Counted from the stretch's first letter, positions 1 to 9,342 are shown. The stretch: 64,000 nucleotides of DNA from Kaistella carnis (GCF_003860585.1 NZ_CP034159.1:310001-374000), one strand, 5' to 3'. A program made the numbers and translations. The notes: a model not told the origin generated them from the sequence alone.

Positions 1-1
1 T

Positions 2-1420
2 TTATTTTAAATAGAGTCTCATTTTCTGTTCAGCTTCCGGTTTTATTTTCATGGTTCGAAAGAATTTTTTCTCATCTGAATACGTGATTCGGTAGTAAAT
101 TATTTTATCTGCATAATATTTAAAGTATGGGTGATTTTTTAACCACGATTCAGGTGCGTCGGCCAAAGAATATTTTGGGACATTGTTTACCAGCAACGGA
201 GCGGTACCAATTAATTTTTGAGCCAGATCTTTATCAATATTATACGTTTCAATGATCTGGCTTGTATTGACGAAGCCTCCTAATTTATTTCTAAAACCGA
301 TAAAGCTTCCGGCGCTCTTCTCATCAAAACCATATTCTAACAATTGTTTAAAAGTAATTTCATTCAAATTAATTTTTCTAAAATCTGTCTTCAAATTTTC
401 TTCATTTTGGTTTTGCAAAGTTTCATTTTTCTGTGAAGTTTTAGGGCTGTAATCGGAGTTTTTTGATTTAATATTTTCCGGGTTTAAAATAATAAAAGGT
501 TTCAAGTTTTCAAATTTCTCCGCAGAAATTACAAAACACCTTGAAATATCATCTAATGATTTGAAACTTCCTTTAAGGTTGCGGTCTCTGTAATTAATAA
601 TAACCTGTGCCTGTTTTTCAGAAAATCCTAAATCTCTCCAACCTTGAAGATCGGTAGTGTTTGGATCGAATGCTTGATAGGAGATGGCGGGTTTTTCAGA
701 AGAAGTTTTGTTCGTTGCAAAAGTTTTCATTTCCACGGAATTATTTTGGGCATTTTCAGGCAATAACAGGTAAGGCGCTAATTTGCGGTAGTTTTCTTCG
801 CTGATCATATAGCATTCCCGAAATTTCTCTTTGCTGATGAAACTTCCACCCAAATAATTTTTGTATTTCAAAATCGACTGAGACTGCTTTTCGGTAAATC
901 CCAGATTAATAAAATCTTGGAGACTATAAGTGTCAGGATTAAATTTTCCCGGAATTTTTAAACCTTTGGCTTCGTAATTTTTATATTGATAAGAAGTTGT
1001 GTTTTGCCGGTAATTGTTAGAATAATTTTTGGTCGAACTAAAAGATTTTCCTGCATGGTCGGCAAGTAAAATATAAGGTTCCAGTTCCGCATACTTTTCC
1101 GCAGAAATAGAGTAACATTTTTTAAGTTGTTCTTTGGAAGTGAATTGACCGCCAACAACCGATTTATATTTTAAAATTGTTGCAACCTGTCGTTCCGAAA
1201 AGCCCAGTTGTACCCATTCAGATTCAGTTAAATCATTGGGATTAAATTCCTGTATAGGCGCATTTTCAGCTTTTAAAATTTCTGTAAATGAAGGCGCAGA
1301 TTCCTCTACATTTTTGGTAGAATTAAAGTAATATAATCCCAAAACTAAAAAGAGCCCGGAAGTCGCGAATCCTAAAAAATAATTTTTTGCGGCGGAGATT
1401 TGAATCGTGTTTTTCATCAT
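2..1420 (-). CDS. Membrane-anchored protein with four helix-hairpin-helix repeats
   Basis: 472 aa, complete: the stop codon is at the window edge. One N-terminal membrane segment (about residues 14-31) is followed by four copies of a unit of about 60-80 residues. Each has the pattern LGF(S/T)E(K/R)Q...I..Y(K/R)...GG.F.S...... I....Y..L.P(Y/F)(I/L)LL, at roughly 65-120, 165-220, 250-310 and 350-405. This is the ComEA/HHH_3 type of helix-hairpin-helix, which in general binds DNA backbone. Low-complexity linkers rich in N, S and T separate the units. ComEA proteins usually have one unit (two hairpins), so four is unusual. The protein probably sits with its repeats outside the inner membrane. A role in DNA uptake is only an inference, because no com genes lie nearby. 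The tandem start MM leaves the first residue ambiguous by one codon. Confidence 0.75.
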   Translation of the reverse strand: MMKNTIQISAAKNYFLGFATSGLFLVLGLYYFNSTKNVEESAPSFTEILKAENAPIQEFNPNDLTESEWVQLGFSERQVATILKYKSVVGGQFTSKEQLKKCYSISAEKYAELEPYILLADHAGKSFSSTKNYSNNYRQNTTSYQYKNYEAKGLKIPGKFNPDTYSLQDFINLGFTEKQSQSILKYKNYLGGSFISKEKFRECYMISEENYRKLAPYLLLPENAQNNSVEMKTFATNKTSSEKPAISYQAFDPNTTDLQGWRDLGFSEKQAQVIINYRDRNLKGSFKSLDDISRCFVISAEKFENLKPFIILNPENIKSKNSDYSPKTSQKNETLQNQNEENLKTDFRKINLNEITFKQLLEYGFDEKSAGSFIGFRNKLGGFVNTSQIIETYNIDKDLAQKLIGTAPLLVNNVPKYSLADAPESWLKNHPYFKYYADKIIYYRITYSDEKKFFRTMKIKPEAEQKMRLYLK

Positions 1421-1502
1421 TTATATTTTTGATAAAACTAGATCCAAAAAATAATTTTGACTAAAGCTAAACACCTAAATGTGCCTGCGTACTACGCCCT
1501 TT

Positions 1503-1844
1503 TTATTCGGGTTTTTCTACCAGGGAATCTTTTAATTTAATCAATTCGGCTTTTACGAACTCCAAACGGTCAATCATAGAAACGGTTTCAGAGATTTTCG
1601 AATTTGTGGTCAACGCAATTCTCGCTCCATCCAAAGTGTAGCCTTTTTCTTTAACCAAATGATAAATAATCTTTAGATTTTTAATATCCTCCGGCGTGAA
1701 ATAGCGATTTCCTTTTTTATTTTTTTTGGGTTTGATGATCGGGAATTCCTGTTCCCAATAACGAATTAGGGAAGCATTGACATCAAAAGCTTTTGCAACT
1801 TCGCCAATAGAATAGTAGAGTTTATCAGGTAAATTAACTTTCAT
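1503..1844 (-). CDS. MerR-family transcriptional regulator
   Basis: 113 aa. The N-terminal winged helix-turn-helix of the MerR family is clear: YYSIGEVAKAFDVNASLIRYWE at residues 10-31, then the wing KKNKKGNRYFTPEDI (about 39-53). A short helical tail (about 85-110) could be a dimerisation coiled coil. There is no effector domain and no metal-binding Cys, so the ligand is unknown. Small MerR proteins of this type are common single-copy regulators in Flavobacteriia. A TAnnTTTG box (TAATTTTG on the minus strand, 1871-1864) lies 19 nt before the ATG, giving a very short leader. Confidence 0.85.
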   Translation of the reverse strand: MKVNLPDKLYYSIGEVAKAFDVNASLIRYWEQEFPIIKPKKNKKGNRYFTPEDIKNLKIIYHLVKEKGYTLDGARIALTTNSKISETVSMIDRLEFVKAELIKLKDSLVEKPE

Positions 1845-1863
1845 TTTAAATAAGTGAATAAGA

Positions 1864-1871
1864 CAAAATTA
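1864..1871 (-). promoter_or_regulatory. -7 promoter box of the MerR gene
   Basis: TAATTTTG on the minus strand matches the Bacteroidota -7 consensus TAnnTTTG. Transcription would start roughly 12-15 nt before the ATG at 1844. No convincing -33 TTTG was seen. Confidence 0.4.
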
Positions 1872-1911
1872 CGTAAAATTAAAACGGTGAAAGGTTGAGG
1901 TTTTCTTAGCT

Positions 1912-3219
1912 TTAGTAAGCGATTTCAATTTTCAGCTTTTTATTCTTTAATCTCTGATCACCTAACGTTTTAAGTAGCGCGACAACTTTTTGTCTGTTCA
2001 CTGCAACGTAAGAAGTCGTGTCTTTTACCTCAATTAATCCGATATCGTCTTTTTCCAGACCTCCTTTTTTAATGAGAAATCCTACAATATCTACTTTATT
2101 GACTTTATCTTTTTTTCCCGCACTTATGTAAATGGTGAGAAAGGGAGTTCTTGCCGGCATTTTGTAATCCTGCGTCAGTTTCTCTTCCGGCGTATTTTTT
2201 TTAATGAAAGGAAAATTTTCATCTTCCGTCATGATCAGATAAACAAAACCTTTAGCGTTCATTCTGGCTGTTCTTCCATTTCTATGGATGAAAGCATCTT
2301 CTTTTGGCGGTAACTGGTAATGAACAATTGATTCTACTTCTGGAATATCTAAACCTCTAGAAGCCAAGTCGGTTGTGATTAAAATTCGGGAAGAATCATT
2401 CTTAAATTTCAGCAGGGCGCGCTCACGTTCATCTTGTTCCATTCCACCATGAAAAGTTTCGCGGGAAATTCCCTTCTCCTTTAGTAGTGCTGAAATACGG
2501 TCAACTGCATCTCGGTGATTACAGAAAATTAAAGTTCTTTTGTTTCCGATTTTGCAGAGTAAATTAAAAAGAGTTTCCAGTTTTTCCTCGGAAGTTGTCA
2601 GTACTTTACGCAGTTGAAAATCCGGTTTAATTTCCAGTACTTTTAGAAAATCAACCTTCTCCTCGTCCTTTAATCCAGTGAATGAGGGAATTTCAGTCAT
2701 CGCTGTGGCAGAAGTCAGGATTCTTTGAGAAAGAAGTGGCATTTCGCTGATGATTAAACTCATATCATCGTGGAAACCAAATTCTAATGATTTATCAAAT
2801 TCGTCTAAAACTAAAGTTTTGATCGTCGTCGCATCGAAATTATCATTTTTTAAATGATACGCGATTCGTCCCGGAGTTCCTATTAGTAAAGCCGGAGCTT
2901 CGATTAAATTATTGCCTTCAATTTTTTTATCATGACCGCCATAGCAAACACTCACTTTAAAATCGGTTCCCATTGATTTAAAAACCTGTTCTATTTGTAG
3001 TGCCAATTCTCTTGAAGGAACCAAAATCATAGCCTGAATTCCTGAATTTTCTTTTTTAAGATTTCTTAAAACCGGAAAAAGAAAAGCGAGCGTTTTTCCT
3101 GAACCTGTAGGAGATAAAAGGAGAAGGTCTTTCTCGTTTTCTGAAGCTTTGTAGGCGGATTTCTGCATTTGATTCATGTCTTGAATCTGCAAATTCTGAT
3201 AAATTTTCTGTAATTCCAT
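1912..3219 (-). CDS. DEAD-box RNA helicase with DbpA-like RNA-binding tail
   Basis: 435 aa. The helicase core motifs are present in order: motif I SPTGSGKT (about 36-43), Ia PSRELALQ, GTPGR, motif II DEFD (in place of DEAD), motif III SAT, and motif VI HRNGRTAR. The C-terminal 75 residues (IYISAGKKDKVNKVDIVGFL ... YVAVNR) match the DbpA-type RRM that binds 23S rRNA, so a role in large-subunit assembly is likely. The Ala-to-Phe change in motif II keeps both acidic residues. The chosen ATG is only 4 nt downstream of a TAnnTTTG promoter box at 3231-3224, so the mRNA may be leaderless. Family is certain; the precise orthologue (dbpA versus another DEAD protein) is not. Confidence 0.9.
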   Translation of the reverse strand: MELQKIYQNLQIQDMNQMQKSAYKASENEKDLLLLSPTGSGKTLAFLFPVLRNLKKENSGIQAMILVPSRELALQIEQVFKSMGTDFKVSVCYGGHDKKIEGNNLIEAPALLIGTPGRIAYHLKNDNFDATTIKTLVLDEFDKSLEFGFHDDMSLIISEMPLLSQRILTSATAMTEIPSFTGLKDEEKVDFLKVLEIKPDFQLRKVLTTSEEKLETLFNLLCKIGNKRTLIFCNHRDAVDRISALLKEKGISRETFHGGMEQDERERALLKFKNDSSRILITTDLASRGLDIPEVESIVHYQLPPKEDAFIHRNGRTARMNAKGFVYLIMTEDENFPFIKKNTPEEKLTQDYKMPARTPFLTIYISAGKKDKVNKVDIVGFLIKKGGLEKDDIGLIEVKDTTSYVAVNRQKVVALLKTLGDQRLKNKKLKIEIAY

Positions 3220-3223
3220 TCTG

Positions 3224-3231
3224 CAAAGTTA
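3224..3231 (-). promoter_or_regulatory. -7 promoter box abutting the helicase start codon
   Basis: TAACTTTG on the minus strand, followed by CAGA and the ATG at 3219. The expected transcription start falls at or inside the start codon. The same spacing is found at recR, nhaC and the HipA-like gene. Confidence 0.45.
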
Positions 3232-3473
3232 CAAGAACTCGTGTATTAATACTATTTAATGACGTATTTAAAGTAAATAGAACCCTGACGATGCTCATTA
3301 TTGTTTTTAAAAATATTCAAGAAAAATTGAAATTATTTGTTATTAGGTTCACCAACCCATTATTTTATTACTCTTTTTGCTTTTATTTTAGATTATTATT
3401 GAAAATTATTAAAAAATATTTGTTTTATAAGAAAAATAGGTGATAGATTTGATTAACAAAAAAATAATTTATT

Positions 3474-4427
3474 ATGAAACAAAATCTATTTTCTTTAATG
3501 ATTTTATGCGGATCATTAATGAGTGCACAATCCTATTCAAATGGAAATTTGAGCACAGGTGCAACCACAAGTACTTCGGTAGCTGCTCCGGCAGGCTACA
3601 CATGGAGCGAAATACAGGCCGCTAATACGACTTATGGCGTTGCCGGTTATTCAGACGGAACGAATGTATTCAGATTATCTGATGATTTTACAGTTCCTGC
3701 CGGAGAAAGTTGGGCGATTTCCTCCGTGGAGGTTTTTGCTTATCAAACGGGTTCTACAATATTCCCGATCAGTCAAATGAATTTGGTGCTTTGGAATGGC
3801 TCCCCAGCTGCTGGTGGCACAGTAGCATTTGGTGATCCTACAACCAATATTATTAATGTTGCCGGTAGTACTGATTCAAAAATGTATAGAGTGGCTGCTT
3901 CTGCGGTTGGAACAACAAGAAGAATTTGGCAGGTAAAAGCAAATGTAGCTAAATCGCTGAATCCCGGAACTTATTGGGTCGACTATCAGTTGAAAGCAAC
4001 AAACAGCGGGGCGGTGTTTTTACCTCCTGTAACCATCGTAGGCTCAAATGGACCCGCAGATGCAAATGCAATTCAGGCAAATGGAGGAGTATGGGCTCCG
4101 GTTCTTGATGGTGGTTCTGGCGCAGCACAAGCCATGCCTTTTATCATTACTTATGTTGCAACCACTCTTGGAACTACGGAGACCCTACAGTTAGACAGCA
4201 GAGTAGTGGTTTATCCGAACCCAACTACTGATTCTTTTAAATTGTCGTTGCCATTTGATTCGAAGAATTCAAAGACAGAAGTAAGTATTTATGATGTTAC
4301 CGGTAAAAAAGTTAAAAGCTTTAAAATCGCAGATTCGTATAATGTGAGCGATTTGCAGAAAGGAATTTACCTAATTAAAGTAAATGACGGACAAAACATT
4401 AAAGCAACAAAATTAATTAAAAACTAA
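3474..4427 (+). CDS. T9SS-exported protein of unknown function
   Basis: 317 aa. An N-terminal signal peptide ends after MKQNLFSLMILCGSLMSAQ. The C-terminal 75 residues are a type A T9SS sorting domain (VVYPNPTTDSF ... IYDVTGKKVKSF ... KGIYLIKV ... KLIKN). The middle (about 20-235) is a Ser/Thr/Gly/Ala-rich beta domain with no motif I recognise (blocks such as FRLSDDFTVPAGESW and WIDY-like strands). It is presumably carried across the outer membrane by T9SS and attached or released. It is monocistronic: a terminator follows at 4453-4480 and the rpsA promoter lies beyond. An AT-rich stretch of about 175 bases upstream separates it from the divergent helicase gene. Confidence 0.8.
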   Translation: MKQNLFSLMILCGSLMSAQSYSNGNLSTGATTSTSVAAPAGYTWSEIQAANTTYGVAGYSDGTNVFRLSDDFTVPAGESWAISSVEVFAYQTGSTIFPISQMNLVLWNGSPAAGGTVAFGDPTTNIINVAGSTDSKMYRVAASAVGTTRRIWQVKANVAKSLNPGTYWVDYQLKATNSGAVFLPPVTIVGSNGPADANAIQANGGVWAPVLDGGSGAAQAMPFIITYVATTLGTTETLQLDSRVVVYPNPTTDSFKLSLPFDSKNSKTEVSIYDVTGKKVKSFKIADSYNVSDLQKGIYLIKVNDGQNIKATKLIKN

Positions 4428-4452
4428 AAGTACTTTATAATGTATTTAACAG

Positions 4453-4480
4453 GCGCGATCTACGGATCGCTCTTTTTATT
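4453..4480 (+). terminator. Rho-independent terminator after the T9SS protein
   Basis: The stem GCGATC/GATCGC has a 4-nt loop and is followed by CTTTTTATTTT. It stands 26 bases after the stop codon. Confidence 0.6.
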
Positions 4481-4534
4481 TTCCACCTATTCATTAGAAG
4501 TAAAAAATATTATTAAAATAATAAGAAAAAAGAG

Positions 4535-4542
4535 TATCTTTG
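4535..4542 (+). promoter_or_regulatory. rpsA promoter -7 box
   Basis: TATCTTTG matches TAnnTTTG exactly. A leader of about 115 nt follows, starting with a small hairpin (TGCAC ... GTGCA). A long leader is compatible with autoregulation of S1, but no S1-binding element is proven here. Confidence 0.5.
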
Positions 4543-4662
4543 CACGACTTTTTGTGCAAGCATTTGGCGAAGTTAAAACATTAACAATTAACATCTTCTG
4601 TATTTTTCGATAGTTCACATTAAGCCAATGATTGAAATTACAGGATACAAATTATTTATTTT

Positions 4663-6462
4663 ATGTCAGAAACGACAGACAAAGCAGAGGTTCTTTTGAA
4701 CCAAAACGTAGCTCCAGAACAGTTTGATTGGGATTCATTTGAATCAGGTCTTGATGCAGAATCAAGACAGGAGAAAAGTGATCTGGAAGAAATCTATAAC
4801 GGATCTCTAAACAATCTACAGGACAACGACGTTCTTATTGGTAAAGTTGTAAGACTTACCGACAAAGAAGCGATTGTTGACATCAACTTTAAATCTGAAG
4901 GAGTAATCTCTTTAAACGAATTCCGTTATAACCAAGGTCTAGCAGTAGGTGATGAGGTTGAAGTAATGGTTGACAGAAGAGAAGATAAATCAGGACAGTT
5001 ACAATTATCTCATAAAAAAGCCAGAACACTTAAAGCTTGGGATAAGGTAAACGAACTTCACGAAACTGGAGAAATCGTAAACGGTTTTGTTAAATCAAGA
5101 ACTAAAGGAGGTATGATCGTAGATGTTCTCGGTATTGAAGCATTCTTACCAGGATCACAAATCGACGTGAAACCAATTAAAGATTATGATCAATTCGTTG
5201 GTAAAACAATGGAATTCAAAGTTGTTAAAATCAATCCTGAGTTTAAAAACGTAGTAGTTTCTCACAAAGCATTGATTGAAGCAGATATCGAAGGTCAGAA
5301 AAAAGAAATCATTGCACAATTAGAAAAAGGTCAGGTATTAGAAGGTACGGTTAAGAATATTACGTCTTACGGTGTATTCGTTGACTTAGGTGGTGTTGAT
5401 GGATTAATCCACATTACAGATCTTTCTTGGAGCAGAGTTAATCACCCATCAGAAATCTTAGAGGACGGACAAGTTGTAAAAGTTGTAATCCTTGATTTTG
5501 ATGATGAGAAAACAAGAATCCAGTTAGGTATGAAGCAATTGGAAGCTCATCCTTGGGATGCTCTTTCTGCTGACATGAAAGTGGGTGACAGAGTAAAAGG
5601 TAAAGTAGTTGTACTTGCTGATTATGGTGCATTTGTAGAAGTTGCTCCAGGTGTTGAAGGTCTAATTCACGTTTCAGAAATGTCTTGGTCAACTCACTTA
5701 AGAAGTGCAGGTGATTTCGTAAAAGTAGGAGACGAAGTTGAAGCAGAAGTTTTAACTTTAGATAGAGAAGACCGTAAGATTTCTTTGGGTATGAAGCAAT
5801 TAAGCCAAGATCCATGGTCTAACATCGAATCTAAATATCCAGTAGGTTCTGAGCACACAGGAATTGTAAGAAACTTTACAAACTTCGGTGTATTCGTAGA
5901 ATTGGAAGAAGGTATCGACGGATTAATCTATATCTCTGATCTTTCTTGGACAAAGAAAATCAAGCATCCATCAGAATTCTGTGCAGTTGGAGATCAATTG
6001 AAAGTTGTAGTTCTTGAATTAGATACAGCAGCAAGAAGATTATCTTTAGGTCACAAACAATTACAGGAAAATCCTTGGGATAAATTCGAAACTAAATATG
6101 CTGAAGGAACTGTACATGCAGGAACTGCAACTGAAGTATTCGACAAAGGAGCTCAGGTTCAGTTTGAAGATGCAGAAGTTGAAGCATTCTGTCCATCAAG
6201 ATTATTAGAGAAGGAAGACGGATCTAAAATCAAGAAAGGAGAAAGTGCAGATTTCAAAGTGATCGAATTCAACAAAGAATTTAAGAGAGTAGTAGTTTCT
6301 CATACAGGAATCTTCAGAGACGAAGAAAAGAAAAATGTAAGAGAGCAATCTTCTAATCAATCATCTAACAAATCAACAGGTTCTTCTCAAAACGAAGAAA
6401 AATCAACTCTTGGTGATTTAGACGTATTAGCAGAATTGAAAAAGAAAATGGAAGGTAAATAA
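4663..6462 (+). CDS. rpsA: 30S ribosomal protein S1
   Basis: 599 aa with six S1/OB-fold RNA-binding repeats at roughly 55-120, 138-205, 223-293, 310-380, 395-467 and 482-550. Typical strings are GTVKNITSYGVFVDLGG, VDGLIHITDLSW and RKISLGMKQL. S1 binds mRNA and docks it on the 30S subunit, which matters especially in Bacteroidota where Shine-Dalgarno sequences are weak. An acidic N-terminal extension (1-50) and a Ser/Asn/Lys-rich C-terminal tail are as expected for the phylum. The codon use is strongly biased, consistent with high expression. A strong hairpin terminator follows at 6488. Confidence 0.98.
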   Translation: MSETTDKAEVLLNQNVAPEQFDWDSFESGLDAESRQEKSDLEEIYNGSLNNLQDNDVLIGKVVRLTDKEAIVDINFKSEGVISLNEFRYNQGLAVGDEVEVMVDRREDKSGQLQLSHKKARTLKAWDKVNELHETGEIVNGFVKSRTKGGMIVDVLGIEAFLPGSQIDVKPIKDYDQFVGKTMEFKVVKINPEFKNVVVSHKALIEADIEGQKKEIIAQLEKGQVLEGTVKNITSYGVFVDLGGVDGLIHITDLSWSRVNHPSEILEDGQVVKVVILDFDDEKTRIQLGMKQLEAHPWDALSADMKVGDRVKGKVVVLADYGAFVEVAPGVEGLIHVSEMSWSTHLRSAGDFVKVGDEVEAEVLTLDREDRKISLGMKQLSQDPWSNIESKYPVGSEHTGIVRNFTNFGVFVELEEGIDGLIYISDLSWTKKIKHPSEFCAVGDQLKVVVLELDTAARRLSLGHKQLQENPWDKFETKYAEGTVHAGTATEVFDKGAQVQFEDAEVEAFCPSRLLEKEDGSKIKKGESADFKVIEFNKEFKRVVVSHTGIFRDEEKKNVREQSSNQSSNKSTGSSQNEEKSTLGDLDVLAELKKKMEGK

Positions 6463-6487
6463 GCCTTAGTTTTCAAACTATATCATG

Positions 6488-6518
6488 TGAGCTGTCGAAA
6501 GACAGCTCATTTTTTTTG
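6488..6518 (+). terminator. Rho-independent terminator of rpsA
   Basis: Perfect stem TGAGCTGTC/GACAGCTCA with a GAAA tetraloop, followed by a run of T. It begins 25 bases after the stop codon. The remaining bases to 6750 are AT-rich leader/promoter DNA of the next gene, with no credible ORF. Confidence 0.85.
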
Positions 6519-6750
6519 TTTTTGAGTCATCTTAAATGCTTTGATTAACCACCTTTCCCCAAAAAAATTAAACAGATCAGCAAAATTTTTATTTCTACTT
6601 TACACTCCGCAACTATCTGAAAATCTAAAACTTCAAAGAATTAAAATATCTTTAAAAATAGAGATCTGCGTTAAATTTCGTTTTTTTCGTGTTAAAAATT
6701 CAATACTTAAGACTTTTTTTTATAAATTCGGCGACTAATAATAAAGTTAT

Positions 6751-9342
6751 ATGAAAAATAGAAATTTACCCTTGAAAATTGCTGCGGTTTGTTTCCTGTT
6801 TTCGTTCGGTCACGCCAACGCTCAGGATTTTAAAACCCTTATCAAAAACCATATGTCCACGCAGAGTGGTTTTCTCAAATCTGATTTGAAGAATTTTGAA
6901 ATCATCAATGAAGATTTTTCTAAGTCGATGAATGGAGATGTGGTAAAGATTCAGCAGTCTTTGAATGGTATTCCAGTTTACAATGCCACAGGTACTGCTT
7001 TAATTAAATCTGAAAAAGTCACCTATTTTGAGCAAAGTTTTGCGAAAAACTACGCCAATATTTCAAAACCAAACGTTGCCTCGGCGAATACAGCGATTTT
7101 TGCTAATGTTGCGCAGAACCTAGGTTTAAAGAATGCCAATCAATATCAACTGATAGGAATCAATGATGTAGAAAATGATACTGCTGCAAACGTAAAAAAT
7201 AGATTAATATATTTTCAAACAGAAAACCATGATCTGAGGTTATGTTATGAATTCATTTTTGAAGAGAAAGGAACCTCAAATTATTGGGCAATTCTAGCGG
7301 ATGCGACCACGGGAGAGGTTTTAAACAAGGAAAATTTAACTGTTTCCTGTCAGTTTGCACATGATGCATACAGCCATGACTATTCTGCTCATCTTCCGAC
7401 AGGTTTTACCGCAGACTTTAGCAATAATGAGAACAAATTGGTAGGTCCAGATGCTTTGGCGCCGGCAGATGCACAATATCGCGTATTTGCATTTCCTGTA
7501 GAAAGCCCAAATCACGGCCCGCGTACTTTAGTGTCTAATCCGTGGTTTGCAGATGCATCTCCAGATGGATGGCATACCGTTGCAGGAGGAATCTATGCAG
7601 GGAATTATACGAACACCAAAGGAAATAACGTTTTCGCTTATGAAGATAGAAGTAACCTTAATATAGAAGGCCAATTTGCAGAAGGGGGACCAACAAGAGT
7701 TTTTGATTTTCCTATGATTGCAGATAATGCGAATTATAATTTGAATGCTTCCATCACCAATTTATTTTACGTTAATAATAAAGTTCATGACATATTTTAC
7801 CGCTTAGGTTTTACTGAAACGGCTAGAAATTTTCAGGCATTCAATTTCGGAAAGGGAGGATTACAGAACGATTACGTTCGTGCCGAAGCGCAAGATGGAG
7901 GAGGCAGAAACAATGCTAACTTCTCTACACCGTCAGATGGTGGTAGACCAAAAATGCAGATGTATCTTTTCGACGGAAGCGTTGTAGACAGAGTTTTCTA
8001 CAATACGCCACCCGAAGCCGTAGGACGTATCGTGCCTAACGTGGTTTCAACCACTTTTGGACCGACCTTGACAGCTACCGGTGTTACTGCCGATGTTAAG
8101 CTGGCTTCTGTACTAGACGGTTGTACCGCGCTTCCAGCAGGGTCACTTGCCGGAAAAATAGGTCTCATGGAAAGAGGGACTTGTGGTTTTACCGTAAAAG
8201 TTAAAAATGCTCAAGACGCCGGTGCTGTTGCAGCAATTATTTACAGTTTACCGGATTCTACACCTACTTCAGGAATGGGAGGAGCAGATGCAACCATCAC
8301 AATACCATCAGTCCTGGTAGAAAACAACGAAGGGGTTTATATTAAAAATCTACTGACTACAACTGATGTTAATATTACGTTGAAATATGACGCCGTAAAC
8401 CAAAGAACTAAAGATGGAAGTTTGGATAACGGGATTGTAGTTCATGAATATGGTCATGGTATTTCCAACAGGTTAACGGGAGACGGATACTCATGTTTAT
8501 CTACAACAAGTACTAAAGAGCAGATGGGAGAGGGTTGGTCTGATTTCTTTGCTTTAATGCTGACCAATCAACCAGGAGACACAAAAGAGGTAGCGAGAGG
8601 AATTGGTACTTTTGCATCGTCTGAACCTATTTCCGGCCTTGGAATTCGTCCCGCAAAATATTCTCCGGATTTCGCAGTTAATAATTATACTTATGGTGCG
8701 ACCAATTCTATGGGTACTAACGCATCGCCTACTGTGCATTCTATTGGATTTGTTTGGGCAACAATGCTTTGGGATCTTCATTGGAAATTTGCAGAAAAAT
8801 ATGGGTATTCTTCTGATGTAATGGCTAACACAACCAACGGAAGTACAAAAGTATTACAATTGGTAACAGATGGTTTGAAATTGCAGCCGTGTAGTCCAAC
8901 ATTCATTGACGGTCGAAATGCAATCCTGGCGGCAGATGCTGCAGCAGGTGGAGCAGACAAGTGTATGATTTGGGATGTGTTCGCTAAAAGAGGATTAGGA
9001 GTAAATGCTTCCGCAGGATCCAAACTTGTCATTACTGACCAGGTTGAAAATTTCGAAGTTCCTGCAGAATGTGCAAACCTTGCGACAAGCAACGTGGTGG
9101 CAGGTAAAGAAATGAGTCTCTATCCAAACCCTGCGAAGAATGAATTCTTTATCAAGTCTGCTAAAAATATCTTGGGCAAAGTAAATGTTCAGATCTATGA
9201 CGCTTCTGGAAAATTGGTTTCCAGCCAAAAAATTTCTGCCTCAGATTCTGTAAATACACAAACATTACCAAATGGTATTTATGTGGTAAAAGTGGAAGGA
9301 TTAGGCATTCAGTATTCTTCAAAACTAATGATCAAAAAGTAA
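6751..9342 (+). CDS. Secreted M36 (fungalysin-like) zinc metalloprotease, T9SS cargo
   Basis: 863 aa. It has a signal peptide (about 1-24, ending HANAQ) and an FTP/PepSY-like propeptide (about 25-195). The catalytic region contains VVHEYGHGISNRL (about residues 563-575; HExxH with two zinc His and catalytic Glu), and EQMGEGWSDFFALM downstream supplies the third zinc ligand Glu. A protease-associated (PA) domain (about 455-545, GKIGLMERGTCGFTVKVKNA) is inserted before the HExxH. The last 75 residues are a T9SS sorting domain (SLYPNPAKNEF ... GKLVSSQ ... NGIYVVKV). It should be an extracellular protease degrading protein for nutrition or virulence. It is monocistronic, with its own terminator. 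Confidence 0.93.
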   Translation: MKNRNLPLKIAAVCFLFSFGHANAQDFKTLIKNHMSTQSGFLKSDLKNFEIINEDFSKSMNGDVVKIQQSLNGIPVYNATGTALIKSEKVTYFEQSFAKNYANISKPNVASANTAIFANVAQNLGLKNANQYQLIGINDVENDTAANVKNRLIYFQTENHDLRLCYEFIFEEKGTSNYWAILADATTGEVLNKENLTVSCQFAHDAYSHDYSAHLPTGFTADFSNNENKLVGPDALAPADAQYRVFAFPVESPNHGPRTLVSNPWFADASPDGWHTVAGGIYAGNYTNTKGNNVFAYEDRSNLNIEGQFAEGGPTRVFDFPMIADNANYNLNASITNLFYVNNKVHDIFYRLGFTETARNFQAFNFGKGGLQNDYVRAEAQDGGGRNNANFSTPSDGGRPKMQMYLFDGSVVDRVFYNTPPEAVGRIVPNVVSTTFGPTLTATGVTADVKLASVLDGCTALPAGSLAGKIGLMERGTCGFTVKVKNAQDAGAVAAIIYSLPDSTPTSGMGGADATITIPSVLVENNEGVYIKNLLTTTDVNITLKYDAVNQRTKDGSLDNGIVVHEYGHGISNRLTGDGYSCLSTTSTKEQMGEGWSDFFALMLTNQPGDTKEVARGIGTFASSEPISGLGIRPAKYSPDFAVNNYTYGATNSMGTNASPTVHSIGFVWATMLWDLHWKFAEKYGYSSDVMANTTNGSTKVLQLVTDGLKLQPCSPTFIDGRNAILAADAAAGGADKCMIWDVFAKRGLGVNASAGSKLVITDQVENFEVPAECANLATSNVVAGKEMSLYPNPAKNEFFIKSAKNILGKVNVQIYDASGKLVSSQKISASDSVNTQTLPNGIYVVKVEGLGIQYSSKLMIKK

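Noticed and set aside
3440..3625. 61-codon frame overlapping the start of the T9SS protein gene
   Set aside because: Shadow frame of the 317-aa gene that has a signal peptide and sorting domain.
6541..6738. 65-codon frame between rpsA and the metalloprotease
   Set aside because: AT-rich leader DNA with a composition typical of noise, and no family resemblance.
8778..9092. 104-codon antisense frame in the metalloprotease gene
   Set aside because: Reverse-strand shadow of the catalytic and C-terminal coding region.
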